Part shown: positions 1-10,228 of the stretch, piece by piece
Layout of the letters: every line of letters begins with the position of its first letter
Position numbering within the stretch: position 1 is the stretch's first letter
Origin: Euzebya tangerina
Lineage (GTDB): Bacteria > Actinomycetota > Nitriliruptoria > Euzebyales > Euzebyaceae
DNA: 64,000 nucleotides
Direction of reading: 5' to 3'
Assembly (NCBI RefSeq): GCF_003074135.1
Contig: NZ_PPDK01000003.1
Coordinates: 310,001 to 374,000, forward strand
The notes under the pieces: model-generated
The model's database searches: none
What the model was told of the DNA's origin: nothing
The model's input: only the letters and a program-made list of their open reading frames with translations
Translations under genes and position numbers: made by a program

Positions 1-31
1 TCCGGTCGTCGGCGAGGGGCGGCGGCCACGC

Positions 32-58
32 TAAAGAACGAGGCCATCTGACCGATGA
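32..58 (+). promoter_or_regulatory. Candidate sigma-28 (FliA/WhiG-type) promoter
   Basis: TAAA at 32-35 and ACCGATGA at 51-58 are separated by 15 nt. This resembles the sigma-28 family consensus TAAA-N15-GCCGATAA, with two differences in the -10 element. A start about 7 nt after the -10 would fall at or next to the GTG at 66, so the downstream mRNA may be leaderless. That would fit the lack of a Shine-Dalgarno sequence. Confidence 0.4.
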
Positions 59-65
59 AACAGGT

Positions 66-1490
66 GTGTTCTTCCTCGGCTTGGTCCTTGGTGCGCTGAC
101 GGTCGTCGGCGTGGTCGTCGTGCGCGCACGGCGGCGATCAGACTCGCCGGCCAGGGTTCCGACCGCGGGCCTGGGGGACCTCCCGGTGGGCGTCATGGTC
201 TGTGACCCGGCAGGGGTGGTGGTGGAGACCAACGCCTCCCTCGGCTCGATCCTCGGTCTGGACGACCAGTTCACGCTGATGTCGGCCGAGGACCTGGCCG
301 GGCTCGACCTGAGCGACATCGACGGCTCCCCCGTTCCCTACGCCGAGCAGCCTGTCGCACGGGCACTCCGCGGCGAGGCGGCACCTGACAGCGTCCTCGG
401 TCGCCAGATGCCCGACGGCAGCCGTCGGTGGTTCCTGATCAACACGAGTCAGACGGCGGAGGCGACGCTGGTGACCTTCGCCGACATCTCCGGCCGCATC
501 GAGCACCTGAGCCAGACCATCGTCGAGGCCAGCATGCTCCGCCATCAAGCGCTCTACGACGGCCTGACGGGCCTGCCCAATCGCACCCTGCTGATGGACC
601 GTCTGACCCGGGCCAACGATCGAGCATCGCGGCGCGGCAGTGCGACGGCGCTGCTGGTGATCGACATGGACGGCTTCAAGGCCGTCAACGACACGCTCGG
701 GCACGCGGCCGGCGACGAGGTCCTGGTCCAGGTCGCCTTCCGCCTCCGCAGCGCCCTGCGGAACGAGGACACCGCGGTTCGGCTGGGCGGCGACGAGTTC
801 GTGGTGCTGTGCGAAGACCTCGACCCGGAGACGGCGGAGACGGCCGCCACGGCGATCGCCGAACGAATGCGCGACCTGCTGAACGAGCCGTACATGACGA
901 CGGCGGGTCCCGCCGCCACGTGGGCCAGCCTGGGCATGTCCATCGCCCCGCCGGGAACCTCCGTGGACCTCAGCCTGCTCCACCTGGCTGACGAGATCAT
1001 GCTGGGCGACAAGCGCGACCGGAAGGTCAGTCGCGGTGAGCAGCGTGCCGAGCCCAACCAGTCTGCTGCCCGTGCGCCGCGTAGCAGCACGCCGGCCGAC
1101 CAGGTCAGCCGCGTGTTCATCGTCGATGACGACGCGGCCATGCGCCTGCTGGCCTCACGGATCATCGACGTCGCGCCTGCCATGACCGTCGTCGGCGAGT
1201 CAGCCGACGGACTGTCGGCGATCAGGGAGATCATCGAGGTGGAGCCCGACATCGTCCTGTGCGACGTCATGATGCCCGGCGTGTCCGGCCCGGAGGTCGT
1301 CCGCGCCGTTCGCGCGGAGCGGCCAGGTCAACGGTTCGCGTTCTGGTCCGCGACGACGGTCGACCAACTCGAGCGGCACCACCGCAGCCTCGGCGTGCCG
1401 TACGTGCAGAAGGATCACATCGAAGAGCTCCCCACACGGCTGGCCGATGTGCTCTCAGGACTAGGCCAGAGCCTGGACAAGACAGCCTAA
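66..1490 (+). CDS. PAS-GGDEF diguanylate cyclase with C-terminal receiver domain
   Basis: Predicted membrane-anchored c-di-GMP synthase of 474 aa. A hydrophobic N-terminal segment (about residues 1-21) is followed by a PAS domain (about 37-150), a GGDEF domain (about 165-330) with intact GGDEF at 241-245, and a product-inhibition I-site RxxD (R232, D235) at the canonical five-residue spacing. A CheY-like receiver (about 350-465) has the acidic pocket D354-D356 and phospho-acceptor D400 in a CDVMMPG context. A receiver placed after the cyclase is unusual, because PleD/WspR types carry it first. The GTG start gives an immediate membrane segment. The frame stays open upstream to the window edge, so a longer protein cannot be excluded. 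Its phosphodonor may be the histidine kinase encoded next, but that is inference. Confidence 0.85.
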   Translation: MFFLGLVLGALTVVGVVVVRARRRSDSPARVPTAGLGDLPVGVMVCDPAGVVVETNASLGSILGLDDQFTLMSAEDLAGLDLSDIDGSPVPYAEQPVARALRGEAAPDSVLGRQMPDGSRRWFLINTSQTAEATLVTFADISGRIEHLSQTIVEASMLRHQALYDGLTGLPNRTLLMDRLTRANDRASRRGSATALLVIDMDGFKAVNDTLGHAAGDEVLVQVAFRLRSALRNEDTAVRLGGDEFVVLCEDLDPETAETAATAIAERMRDLLNEPYMTTAGPAATWASLGMSIAPPGTSVDLSLLHLADEIMLGDKRDRKVSRGEQRAEPNQSAARAPRSSTPADQVSRVFIVDDDAAMRLLASRIIDVAPAMTVVGESADGLSAIREIIEVEPDIVLCDVMMPGVSGPEVVRAVRAERPGQRFAFWSATTVDQLERHHRSLGVPYVQKDHIEELPTRLADVLSGLGQSLDKTA

Positions 1491-1515
1491 AGCAAGCCCG
1501 CCGAATAGCCGATAG
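1488..1515 (+). promoter_or_regulatory. Candidate sigma-28-type promoter for the conservon
   Basis: TAAAG at 1488-1492 and GCCGATAG at 1508-1515 match the sigma-28 consensus with a 16-nt gap after TAAA. The -35 overlaps the stop codon of the preceding gene. A start near 1522 would leave a leader of about 40 nt before the ATG at 1565, which has no obvious Shine-Dalgarno sequence. Confidence 0.45.
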
Positions 1516-1564
1516 CTAGAGCGACCAGCCCCTTCCCGCATCCGCCCCTGATCGGACCCCTCAG

Positions 1565-4426
1565 ATGTTACGCAACGCCAGTGTCCGCACCAGACTGATC
1601 GTCGGTGCCGCGATTCCAACACTCCTGTTGTTGCTCGCCGCCGGTTGGCAGGCCTTCGGAGCCTTCCAGGACTTCCGCGCCACCAACAACGTCGAGATCG
1701 TGGCCGACATCGCTGTTGACGGGCGTGGCCTGCTGAGCGCCCTGCAGGTCGAGCGAACCCAGTCGATCCAGTACGTCCTCGGCTCACGTGGCGACGACGC
1801 CGAGCGGACCGCCCGGCTCGAGGAGCAGCTGGCTGCCGCCCACGCCACCACCGACGTCGCTGCGGCCCAGGTCCTGTCTCTGGGCGATCAGCCGGACATC
1901 GAACTCCTCAGCGACCAGACCCGTGAGTCCTTGCGGGCCGCCGAAGCCGCCGTCGTCACCATCGCCGAGCTGCGCGAGCAGATCCTGTCCGGACAGGGCG
2001 CGAGCCTGGCCGTCTACAACAACTACGGCAGTCTGATCGGCTCGCTGTTGGACGCCGACCGCGACCTGCTGAACGAGGTTGACAACGCGCGCATCGAAGC
2101 GGAACTCCGCGCCCTGCAGACGGTGTCCAACGTCAAGGACGCCACGCTGGCCCTGTCCGCCGTCCGCCTGCTCGACGCCGACGCTGGCGTGAACCCGCGA
2201 AACCGCGAGCAGATCGAGGCTTCGGAGATCTCGGAGCGGCAGACCTGGCTCGAGATCGCCCAGGGCATCCTGACCCCAACGGAGCTGGACGAGCTGGAGC
2301 AGGCCGCGACTCCCGAGACGGCGTGCTTCGACGTGCCCGGTGCATCGGGCTGTGAGGACGGTGCGTCCGAGGTCGACTCCATGGTCGAGGGCAGCACCGA
2401 TGTGGCCGGCAGCCTCCAGGCACTGGAGCTGCGCTACGCCGCAGACGCCGTCGCCGCTGCAGACGCCGTCCGCAACGGCGCCGTCACGACCCTCGGTACC
2501 ACCGCAGTCCTCGGTGTGGTCGTCTTGGCCCTCCTTGCACTCCTCTCGGCGATCATCGGTGGTGTCGTCACGCCGCTGCGGCAGCTGACCAGCATCGCGG
2601 ACCGCGTGCGAACCTCTCTGAAGGAGGACGTCGACCGCATCGCCGACGGCGAGACGATCGAGGAGACCGCCTTCGATGGTGAGATCGCCGAAGAACTGAC
2701 CTCCCGTGCTGACGAGCTCGGCGAGCTGGCACGAGCGATGAAGTCATCGACCGGTGAGGCCGTCGAGATCGCCTCCCGACAGGCCGCCATCCGTGGTGGT
2801 GTTGCCCGGACGATCGAAGACGTCGCCCGGCGCGAGCAGACCCTGGTCGAACGGCAGCTGTCGCTGCTCGATGTCCTCGAGGACGCTGAGCGCGACCCCG
2901 ACCAGCTGGCTCAGTTGTTCAAGCTGGACCACCTGGCCACCCGCATGCGCCGGAACGCGGAGAACCTGTTGCTGCTGTCCTCCGGTCAGCTGCCCGGGGC
3001 ACACAACGCCCCGCCGGTGTCCCTGGTCGACGTGGTCCGCACCGCAGCGGCTGAGATCGAGCAGTACAACCGGGTCGACGTCCGCGTCGGCGTGTCCGCC
3101 ACCGTGGCTGGCTACGCCTCGACGCCGCTCTCGCACCTGCTCGCCGAGCTGATCGAGAACGCCGCCCAGTTCTCCCCGCCTGAGTCGCGTGTGCTCGTCA
3201 CGGGCTACACCGACCGGCACGGCATCACCATCGCGGTCTCCGACGAGGGCCTTGGCATGACCCAGGGCGACCTGGCCGACGCACGTCGCCGGCTGGCCTC
3301 GCCGCCACTGCTCGAGGTGGCGGAGTCTCGCCGCCTTGGCCTGTACGTGGTCGGGCTGATCGCGAACCGCCTGAACCTGGTTGTCGACCTCGACGTCAGC
3401 GACTCCGGCAAGGGCCTGACCGCAACCGTCGCGATCCCCGCGACCGCCTTCGTCGACGGCGTCGAGAATGCCGGCCAGCCCGCCCAGGACGAGTCCGCCC
3501 GTCGCGACGCCAACCTGCCCTCGAGCCTCGACTCCTCCGGAGATGCACTCGCGGCACTCAGCCAGCTGCTGGATGCCTCGCCGGCAGCCCCGCCGGAACT
3601 TCCGGCCGAGGTCGTGCCGAAGGAAGAGGTGGTCTTGCCCACCCGCGCCCGCTCCGAAGAACCCGCCAGCGACGGTGACCGTGGAGGCATCAGCCTGTCG
3701 GCTGCCTCCAAGGGACGGAAGGTCGACTTCGACCCCAGCTCGATCCGCGATCTGATGAGTGGCCTGAACGGCATCGGCGAGGAACTCAGCTTCGGCGACG
3801 ACTCGCCGTCGGACGTGCCCTCCGCAGCGCCGCAGGCCCCCGCCCCCGCTCCGGCACCGCAGGGTGCTGCTGCTCAGCCCGCCCGGGCGGCAGCGCACTC
3901 GCAGGCTCCGGGCAGCGAGCAGCCCATGCCGACTCGGCAGCCGTCCGTCACGGGCCAAGGCATGAACGGCCAGGGCACGAACGGACAGAGCATGCCACGT
4001 CCCGGCATGAACGGTCCCGACATGAACGGCCTGGCGGCAGCGGCTGGAGCATTCGGCTCGATCACTGGACAGCCGCAGCATCCGTCTGCTGGCGCACCGC
4101 CGCGGCAGCCAACTGCACCGCAGCAGCCTGCAGCGGGATCCGCAGCCCGTCCGGATGGCTTCCCGTCCGCACATCGCCCCAGCGGTGGGCCGGCTGACGG
4201 CCTGGCTGCTCCTGGCGAGCCAGCCACCCAAGCAGCGAGCCCCGCACCGATGACCACCGGGTTCCCCGGTCCATCAGCTGCTCGGCCGCAGAACGGACAC
4301 CCGAACCACCCTGACCAGCCCGACTCCGACCTGTCCGACTCCAAGCAACTGCGGCCGCAACGTCGTCGCCGCTCGACAACCCCATCCTGGTCCACCCCAT
4401 ACGCCCCGCAGGAGCAGAAGCAATGA
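1565..4426 (+). CDS. Conservon sensor histidine kinase (CvnA-like, nitrate/nitrite-sensor type)
   Basis: 953-aa membrane sensor kinase heading a conservon. TM1 lies near residues 12-28. An extracytoplasmic domain of about 250 residues has the L-x-x-ER-x-x-S pattern of nitrate/nitrite-sensing (NIT) domains. TM2 is at about 304-336, followed by HAMP. A helical segment carries LDHLATRMRRN (about 453-463), the conservon equivalent of the phospho-acceptor region. The ATPase has ELIENAAQF (N box, about 528-536) and DEGLGM (about 559-564). Residues from about 650 to the end form a Pro/Ala/Gln-rich tail of roughly 300 residues, including GMNG-like repeats (about 797-825), probably disordered. The stop overlaps the next start (ATGA). 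The true signal is unknown; NIT-domain assignment is by pattern. Confidence 0.88.
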   Translation: MLRNASVRTRLIVGAAIPTLLLLLAAGWQAFGAFQDFRATNNVEIVADIAVDGRGLLSALQVERTQSIQYVLGSRGDDAERTARLEEQLAAAHATTDVAAAQVLSLGDQPDIELLSDQTRESLRAAEAAVVTIAELREQILSGQGASLAVYNNYGSLIGSLLDADRDLLNEVDNARIEAELRALQTVSNVKDATLALSAVRLLDADAGVNPRNREQIEASEISERQTWLEIAQGILTPTELDELEQAATPETACFDVPGASGCEDGASEVDSMVEGSTDVAGSLQALELRYAADAVAAADAVRNGAVTTLGTTAVLGVVVLALLALLSAIIGGVVTPLRQLTSIADRVRTSLKEDVDRIADGETIEETAFDGEIAEELTSRADELGELARAMKSSTGEAVEIASRQAAIRGGVARTIEDVARREQTLVERQLSLLDVLEDAERDPDQLAQLFKLDHLATRMRRNAENLLLLSSGQLPGAHNAPPVSLVDVVRTAAAEIEQYNRVDVRVGVSATVAGYASTPLSHLLAELIENAAQFSPPESRVLVTGYTDRHGITIAVSDEGLGMTQGDLADARRRLASPPLLEVAESRRLGLYVVGLIANRLNLVVDLDVSDSGKGLTATVAIPATAFVDGVENAGQPAQDESARRDANLPSSLDSSGDALAALSQLLDASPAAPPELPAEVVPKEEVVLPTRARSEEPASDGDRGGISLSAASKGRKVDFDPSSIRDLMSGLNGIGEELSFGDDSPSDVPSAAPQAPAPAPAPQGAAAQPARAAAHSQAPGSEQPMPTRQPSVTGQGMNGQGTNGQSMPRPGMNGPDMNGLAAAAGAFGSITGQPQHPSAGAPPRQPTAPQQPAAGSAARPDGFPSAHRPSGGPADGLAAPGEPATQAASPAPMTTGFPGPSAARPQNGHPNHPDQPDSDLSDSKQLRPQRRRRSTTPSWSTPYAPQEQKQ

Positions 4427-4833
4427 AGACCGAAACCGACGTCAACTGGTTGTTGACCGCGTTCACCGACCGGACTCCTGGTGTCATCGAGTCCGTGGTG
4501 GTCAGCGTCGACGGCCTCCTGATCGCCCAATCATCCGGCCTCGACCGGGCGACCGCCGACCGCATTGCTGCCGTCGCATCGTCGCTCGCGTCGATCACCC
4601 GAGGCGCCTCGCGCGTGTTCGACGGTGGGTCGCTGCGACAGGTCCTCGTGGCCTACGAGAACGGCTACATCGTTCTCAGCTCGCTGCGGGAGGGTGCGGT
4701 CCTGGCCGTCCTGACCGCGGCAGCCAGCGACATCGGTCTGGTGGGCCACGAGATGGCCACACTCGGCCAGCAGGTCGGCGGCCAGCTGAGCCCGCAGCTG
4801 ATCGAGTCGATGCGCACGCAGCTGCCGAGGTGA
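4423..4833 (+). CDS. Roadblock/LC7 domain protein (CvnB-like)
   Basis: 136-aa roadblock/LC7 protein. The N-terminus (NWLLTAFTDRTPGV, VSVDGLLIAQSSGLDR) and the following segments match conservon roadblock proteins, which in Streptomyces and in myxobacterial MglB relatives regulate small Ras-like GTPases. It overlaps the kinase by 4 bp and precedes the DUF742 gene by 7 bp, so it is translationally coupled. The likely role is to dimerise and act on the GTPase two genes downstream. That is family knowledge, not something visible here. No transmembrane segment is present. Confidence 0.92.
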   Translation: MKTETDVNWLLTAFTDRTPGVIESVVVSVDGLLIAQSSGLDRATADRIAAVASSLASITRGASRVFDGGSLRQVLVAYENGYIVLSSLREGAVLAVLTAAASDIGLVGHEMATLGQQVGGQLSPQLIESMRTQLPR

Positions 4834-4840
4834 GTGTGGA

Positions 4841-5248
4841 ATGAGTGCCCCACGTCGTCTGCGTGCCTACGCCCTGACCCAGGGACGGACGCACGTCACG
4901 ACCAAACTGACACTGGACACCCTGTTGTCCAAGGCTGGCGGGTCGGCATCGACCATTCCGGGTTCACCCGAGAAGACCGAGATCATGCGGCTGTGCGAGG
5001 CCGAGCCTCAGTCCCCCGTGGACCTGAGCGCCTCTCTCAAGCTGCCGATCGGGACCATCAAGGTCCTCGTCGCTGATCTGCTCGCCTCGGAGGACCTCGT
5101 CGCCGGCTCCACCGGCATCGACAACGAACCCGATGTGAACCTCGATCTGGACGCTCTCACACCGGCTCACGCTGGTGTGTCAGCTGCCCCCGCGCACAAA
5201 GACCTAACGCTCCTGGAGGAAGTCCTCAATGGCATCGAATCCCTCTGA
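4841..5248 (+). CDS. DUF742 protein (CvnC-like)
   Basis: 135-aa DUF742 protein. It opens with RLRAYALTQGRT, the signature of the family, and carries the winged-helix-like region around SPVDLSASLKLPIGTIKVLVADL. Conservon DUF742 proteins are thought to be part of a membrane-associated complex with the kinase, roadblock protein and GTPase. The 3' end overlaps the start of the GTPase gene by 20 bp, and the GTPase Shine-Dalgarno (ggagga near 5215-5220) lies inside this reading frame, which implies tight coupling. Confidence 0.92.
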   Translation: MSAPRRLRAYALTQGRTHVTTKLTLDTLLSKAGGSASTIPGSPEKTEIMRLCEAEPQSPVDLSASLKLPIGTIKVLVADLLASEDLVAGSTGIDNEPDVNLDLDALTPAHAGVSAAPAHKDLTLLEEVLNGIESL

Positions 5249-5843
5249 CACCGCGACCGCTGCCACCGAGACGCGTCGTGGCCCGACATCCGTCAAGATC
5301 GTCGTGGCCGGTGGCTTCGGCGTCGGCAAGACCACCATGGTGACGGCCGTGACCGAGATCACGCCCTTCACGACCGAGGTCCCGATGACCGAGGCCAGCC
5401 TCGGCGTCGACGACACCTCGATCGTCGGAGAGCGCAAGACCACCACCACGGTGGCGATGGACTTCGGTCGCATCTCACTCGGCAACGACCTGTACCTCTA
5501 CCTGTTCGGCACCCCCGGCCAGGAACGGTTCTCCTTCATGTGGGACGACCTGACGGCCGGCGCCGTCGGGGCGATCGTCCTGGTCGACAGTCGGCGACTG
5601 GCCGAGTGCTTCGACGCCGTCAACTACTTCGAGCAGCGGGACATCCCCTTCGTCGTCGCGCTCAACTGCTTCGACGGCAACGTGCTGCACTCCCCCGACG
5701 CCGTGCGTCAGGCACTCCAGGTCACGGAGGACACCCCGGTCCTCCTGACCGACGCCCGCGACAAGAGCCAGGTGAAGGTGGCGCTCGCCAGCGTCGTCCG
5801 TCACGCGATGGCTCGCGCCCGCGGCGTCGCCGAGGTCGCCTAG
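5229..5843 (+). CDS. Conservon Ras-like GTPase (CvnD-like)
   Basis: 204-aa small GTPase of the MglA/conservon type. The P-loop is GGFGVGKTT at 28-36. Switch/G3 is GTPGQERF, with Gln in the usual catalytic neighbourhood. The G4 motif reads NCFD rather than NKxD, as I recall for conservon GTPases, which suggests relaxed guanine recognition. It is the last gene of the kinase-roadblock-DUF742-GTPase cassette, followed by a strong hairpin. The likely role is as the output switch of the kinase complex at the membrane; the effector is unknown and none is encoded next door. Confidence 0.93.
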   Translation: MASNPSDTATAATETRRGPTSVKIVVAGGFGVGKTTMVTAVTEITPFTTEVPMTEASLGVDDTSIVGERKTTTTVAMDFGRISLGNDLYLYLFGTPGQERFSFMWDDLTAGAVGAIVLVDSRRLAECFDAVNYFEQRDIPFVVALNCFDGNVLHSPDAVRQALQVTEDTPVLLTDARDKSQVKVALASVVRHAMARARGVAEVA

Positions 5844-5864
5844 ACCGTCACGCTCGGAACACAA

Positions 5865-5899
5865 CAAGAGGTGGCCTGGATTCGTCCGGCCACCTCTTG
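5865..5899. terminator. Bidirectional hairpin between conservon and sdhCAB
   Basis: A perfect 12-bp stem, CAAGAGGTGGCC (5865-5876) pairing with GGCCACCTCTTG (5888-5899), encloses an 11-nt loop. It lies between two converging transcription units. There is no long T tract on either side. Confidence 0.75.
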
Positions 5900-5926
5900 T
5901 GCTGTTCAGCTTCCTGCTGCGCCGAG

Positions 5927-6667
5927 CTACCGCGTGAACTGGGCCCGCAAGTAGTCCCGGTTCATCTCGGCGATGTAGTCGAGGGAGATGTCCTTGGGGC
6001 AGGACACCGAGCACTCACCGATGTTGGTGCAGGACCCGAAGAACGACTCCATCGTGTCCACCATGTTGCGGGTGCGCTCGGCCTTCTCCGGCTGCCCCTG
6101 CGGCAACATGTTGAGCTGCGACAGCTTGGATGAGGTGAACAGCTGCGCGGCGCCGTTCGGGCAGGCCGCGACACAGGCCCCGCAGCCGATGCATGCTGCC
6201 GCGTCAAAGGCACTGTCCGCCACCTCCTTCATGACCGGGGTGAGGTTCGCGTCGGAGGCGGATCCCGTCGGGACCGAGATGTAGCCGCCGGCCTCGATGA
6301 TCCGGTCGAAGGCGGACCGGTTGACCGTCAGGTCCTTGATGATCGGGAACCCGGCAGCGCGCCAGGGCTCGATCGTGATCGCGTCGCCGTCGGAGAACTT
6401 CCGCATGTGCAGCTGACAGGTCGCCGTCGAGGCTTGCGGACCGTGGGCCTGGCCGTTGATCATCACGCCACAGGAGCCGCAGATGCCCTCACGGCAGTCG
6501 TGGTCGAAGTTGACCGGCTCGGTTCCCTCCTCGATCAGCTGCTGGTTCAGCACGTCCAGCATCTCGAGGAACGACATGTCCTCGCTGATGTCGTCGAGCT
6601 TGTAGGTCTCGAATCGGCCGGCGTCGTCCGGGGAGGACTGACGCCAGACGTTCAGGGTGAGCTTCAT
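5927..6667 (-). CDS. sdhB: Succinate dehydrogenase/fumarate reductase iron-sulfur subunit
   Basis: 246-aa iron-sulfur subunit of complex II. The [2Fe-2S] ligands are C58, C63, C66 and C84. The ferredoxin-like part has C159-x2-C162-x2-C165-x3-C169 and C213, C219, C223, as expected for the [4Fe-4S] and [3Fe-4S] clusters. It passes electrons from SdhA to the membrane cytochrome. It is the last gene of sdhCAB, 13 bp after sdhA. The length and cluster spacing fit the B-type (Bacteroides/fumarate-reductase-like) enzymes, in agreement with the single cytochrome subunit upstream. Confidence 0.96.
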   Translation of the reverse strand: MKLTLNVWRQSSPDDAGRFETYKLDDISEDMSFLEMLDVLNQQLIEEGTEPVNFDHDCREGICGSCGVMINGQAHGPQASTATCQLHMRKFSDGDAITIEPWRAAGFPIIKDLTVNRSAFDRIIEAGGYISVPTGSASDANLTPVMKEVADSAFDAAACIGCGACVAACPNGAAQLFTSSKLSQLNMLPQGQPEKAERTRNMVDTMESFFGSCTNIGECSVSCPKDISLDYIAEMNRDYLRAQFTR

Positions 6668-6680
6668 GAGGTGTGTGTTC

Positions 6681-8621
<1,941 letters not shown>

Positions 8622-8624
8622 GGG

Positions 8625-9428
8625 CTACTCCTCTTCCTCAAACTCTTCGACGACGGCTTCGCACTCGGTGTTGCACTCGATGACCCCGAACAGGGTGCCG
8701 AGTGGGAACGTCAGATTGATACCCGTTACGACGACGGTCAGACCAATGGCCAGATATCTGCGCCACGCATTGAACCGGGTGCTGTTCAGTCCCAGCGTCT
8801 GGAACAGGCTCCAGGTGCCGTGGTAGATGTGCGTGCCCAGGGCGAGCACCGCCAGGATGTAAAACAGGGCGACGGGGATCCGGGAGAGGCTGGCGGTCAG
8901 GTTGTTGGTGATCGCCCCGCGCACGTACTCGTCCGTGGTCCACCCCCACGTCAGATCCGCCAGGTGGAACACGATGAACGCCAGCAGGATCGTCCCGGTG
9001 TAGATCATGGTCCGCGAGGCGTAGTCGGCCGTGATGTAGGAGCGCGCGGACTGGTACTTGACCGGCCGAGCCTTGCGGTTCTGCCAGGTCAGGGTGTAGG
9101 CCGCGTGGACGTGGACCAGCAGCGCACCGAGCAGTCCGAGCCGGCCGATCCACAGCAAGAAGGTGCGTGGGACCAGGGGCTCGCCGATCTCACGAAGCCC
9201 CTCGCCGTACTCCGTGAACTTGACGGCTCCCTCGTAGACGTGGAGGTTCCCGAGCGCGTGGACGACGATGAAGCCGAGGCCGATGATGCCCGACAGGGCC
9301 ATCACGTACTTCTTGCCCATGGCCGACCGGTAGAAGTCCACGATCCAGAAGCGCGAGCGTTCGATGCTGGGCTTCGGCGCCTTGCCCAGAGGATCGATCG
9401 AGCTGCGTGGAGGGGTCGCCGTACTCAT
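8625..9428 (-). CDS. sdhC: Succinate dehydrogenase cytochrome b subunit (B-type)
   Basis: 267-aa single membrane anchor with about five transmembrane helices and conserved histidines in helices (VVHALGNLHVY, LLVHVHAAY, IVFHLADL, GTHIYHG) suitable for two b hemes. One long subunit rather than SdhC plus SdhD marks it as the B-type family (TIGR02046-like), which usually uses menaquinone. The C-terminus is an acidic tail (EEFEEEE). A Shine-Dalgarno AGGAGA precedes the ATG by about 9 nt. The 206 bp between this gene and the divergent YceI gene must hold the sdh promoter. Confidence 0.93.
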   Translation of the reverse strand: MSTATPPRSSIDPLGKAPKPSIERSRFWIVDFYRSAMGKKYVMALSGIIGLGFIVVHALGNLHVYEGAVKFTEYGEGLREIGEPLVPRTFLLWIGRLGLLGALLVHVHAAYTLTWQNRKARPVKYQSARSYITADYASRTMIYTGTILLAFIVFHLADLTWGWTTDEYVRGAITNNLTASLSRIPVALFYILAVLALGTHIYHGTWSLFQTLGLNSTRFNAWRRYLAIGLTVVVTGINLTFPLGTLFGVIECNTECEAVVEEFEEEE

Positions 9429-9603
9429 CTGTCGCTGTCTCCTGGAAGGAAGGAACCGAACAGCGAAAGGGTATCAGCGGGGCCGCTGTGGCCTGGCATC
9501 GAGCGACCGCACGTGTCGGCTCGGGTGACATTCACGAGCGGCGTCACAGATTCTCGGAGGCGGGGGAATATCCGCGGGTCGAGTCCGTTGTAGCTCCGAC
9601 AAG

Positions 9604-9619
9604 TTAGATTTCAAACTAA
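9604..9619. promoter_or_regulatory. Imperfect palindrome, candidate MarR-type operator
   Basis: TTAGATTTCAAACTAA is a 16-bp near-palindrome (TTAGnTTnnAAnCTAA) just upstream of the Shine-Dalgarno (AAGGAG, 9622-9627) of the YceI gene. It is strikingly AT-rich for this genome. Its size and form are like MarR-family sites, but no MarR gene is present in the window. Confidence 0.45.
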
Positions 9620-9634
9620 TCAAGGAGCATCGTC

Positions 9635-10210
9635 ATGACCACCGCCACCGCAACCCTCGACCGCAGCGTCGACGGCCAGCCGTTCCCGGCCGTCGGGACC
9701 TACGAGATCGACGCCGCCCACTCCCAGGTTCAGGGCATCGTGCGCCACCTCAAGGTCAGCAAGGTGCGCGCCAACTTCACCGACTTCGCCGGCACCATCA
9801 CGGTGGCCGAGGAGCCCACCCGCTCCGGCGTGCAGATCGCCATCGCCGCGTCCACCGTCGACACGCGCAACGCCGACCGGGACGCCCACCTCCGCAGCGG
9901 CGACTTCCTCGACGTGGAGCAGTTTCCCGAGATCACGTTCCGCTCCACATCCGTGGAACCGGGGTGGCGGGTGACCGGGGATCTCACGATCGCCGGTGTG
10001 ACCCGCTCGGTGGTCCTCGACACCGAGTACCTGGGCACGCACAAGAGCCCGATGGGCCCCACCATCGCTGCCTTCGAGGCGACCACCACGATCAATCGCG
10101 AGGACTTCGGGATCACCTGGAACGCGCCGATGGAGGCGGGCGGCGTCCTGGTGAGCAAGGAGGTCAAGATCGAGCTCGAGATCCAGGCCGCGCTGCAGGG
10201 TCAGGAGTAG
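9635..10210 (+). CDS. YceI-family lipocalin-like protein
   Basis: 191-aa YceI-family protein. The core GTYEIDAAHSQVQGIVRHL, followed by NADRDAHLRSGDFLDVEQFPEITF and a DFGITWN segment near the end, is diagnostic. YceI proteins form an extended lipocalin-like barrel that binds long isoprenoids or other lipids. This copy has no signal peptide, as is common in actinobacteria, so a cytoplasmic role is likely. A Shine-Dalgarno AAGGAG sits 7 nt before the ATG. It is monocistronic and convergent with orn, 18 bp away. Regulation by a MarR-type repressor is suggested only by the palindrome at 9604-9619. Confidence 0.9.
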   Translation: MTTATATLDRSVDGQPFPAVGTYEIDAAHSQVQGIVRHLKVSKVRANFTDFAGTITVAEEPTRSGVQIAIAASTVDTRNADRDAHLRSGDFLDVEQFPEITFRSTSVEPGWRVTGDLTIAGVTRSVVLDTEYLGTHKSPMGPTIAAFEATTTINREDFGITWNAPMEAGGVLVSKEVKIELEIQAALQGQE

Positions 10211-10228
10211 CCGTCCGCACGGGGTGCG

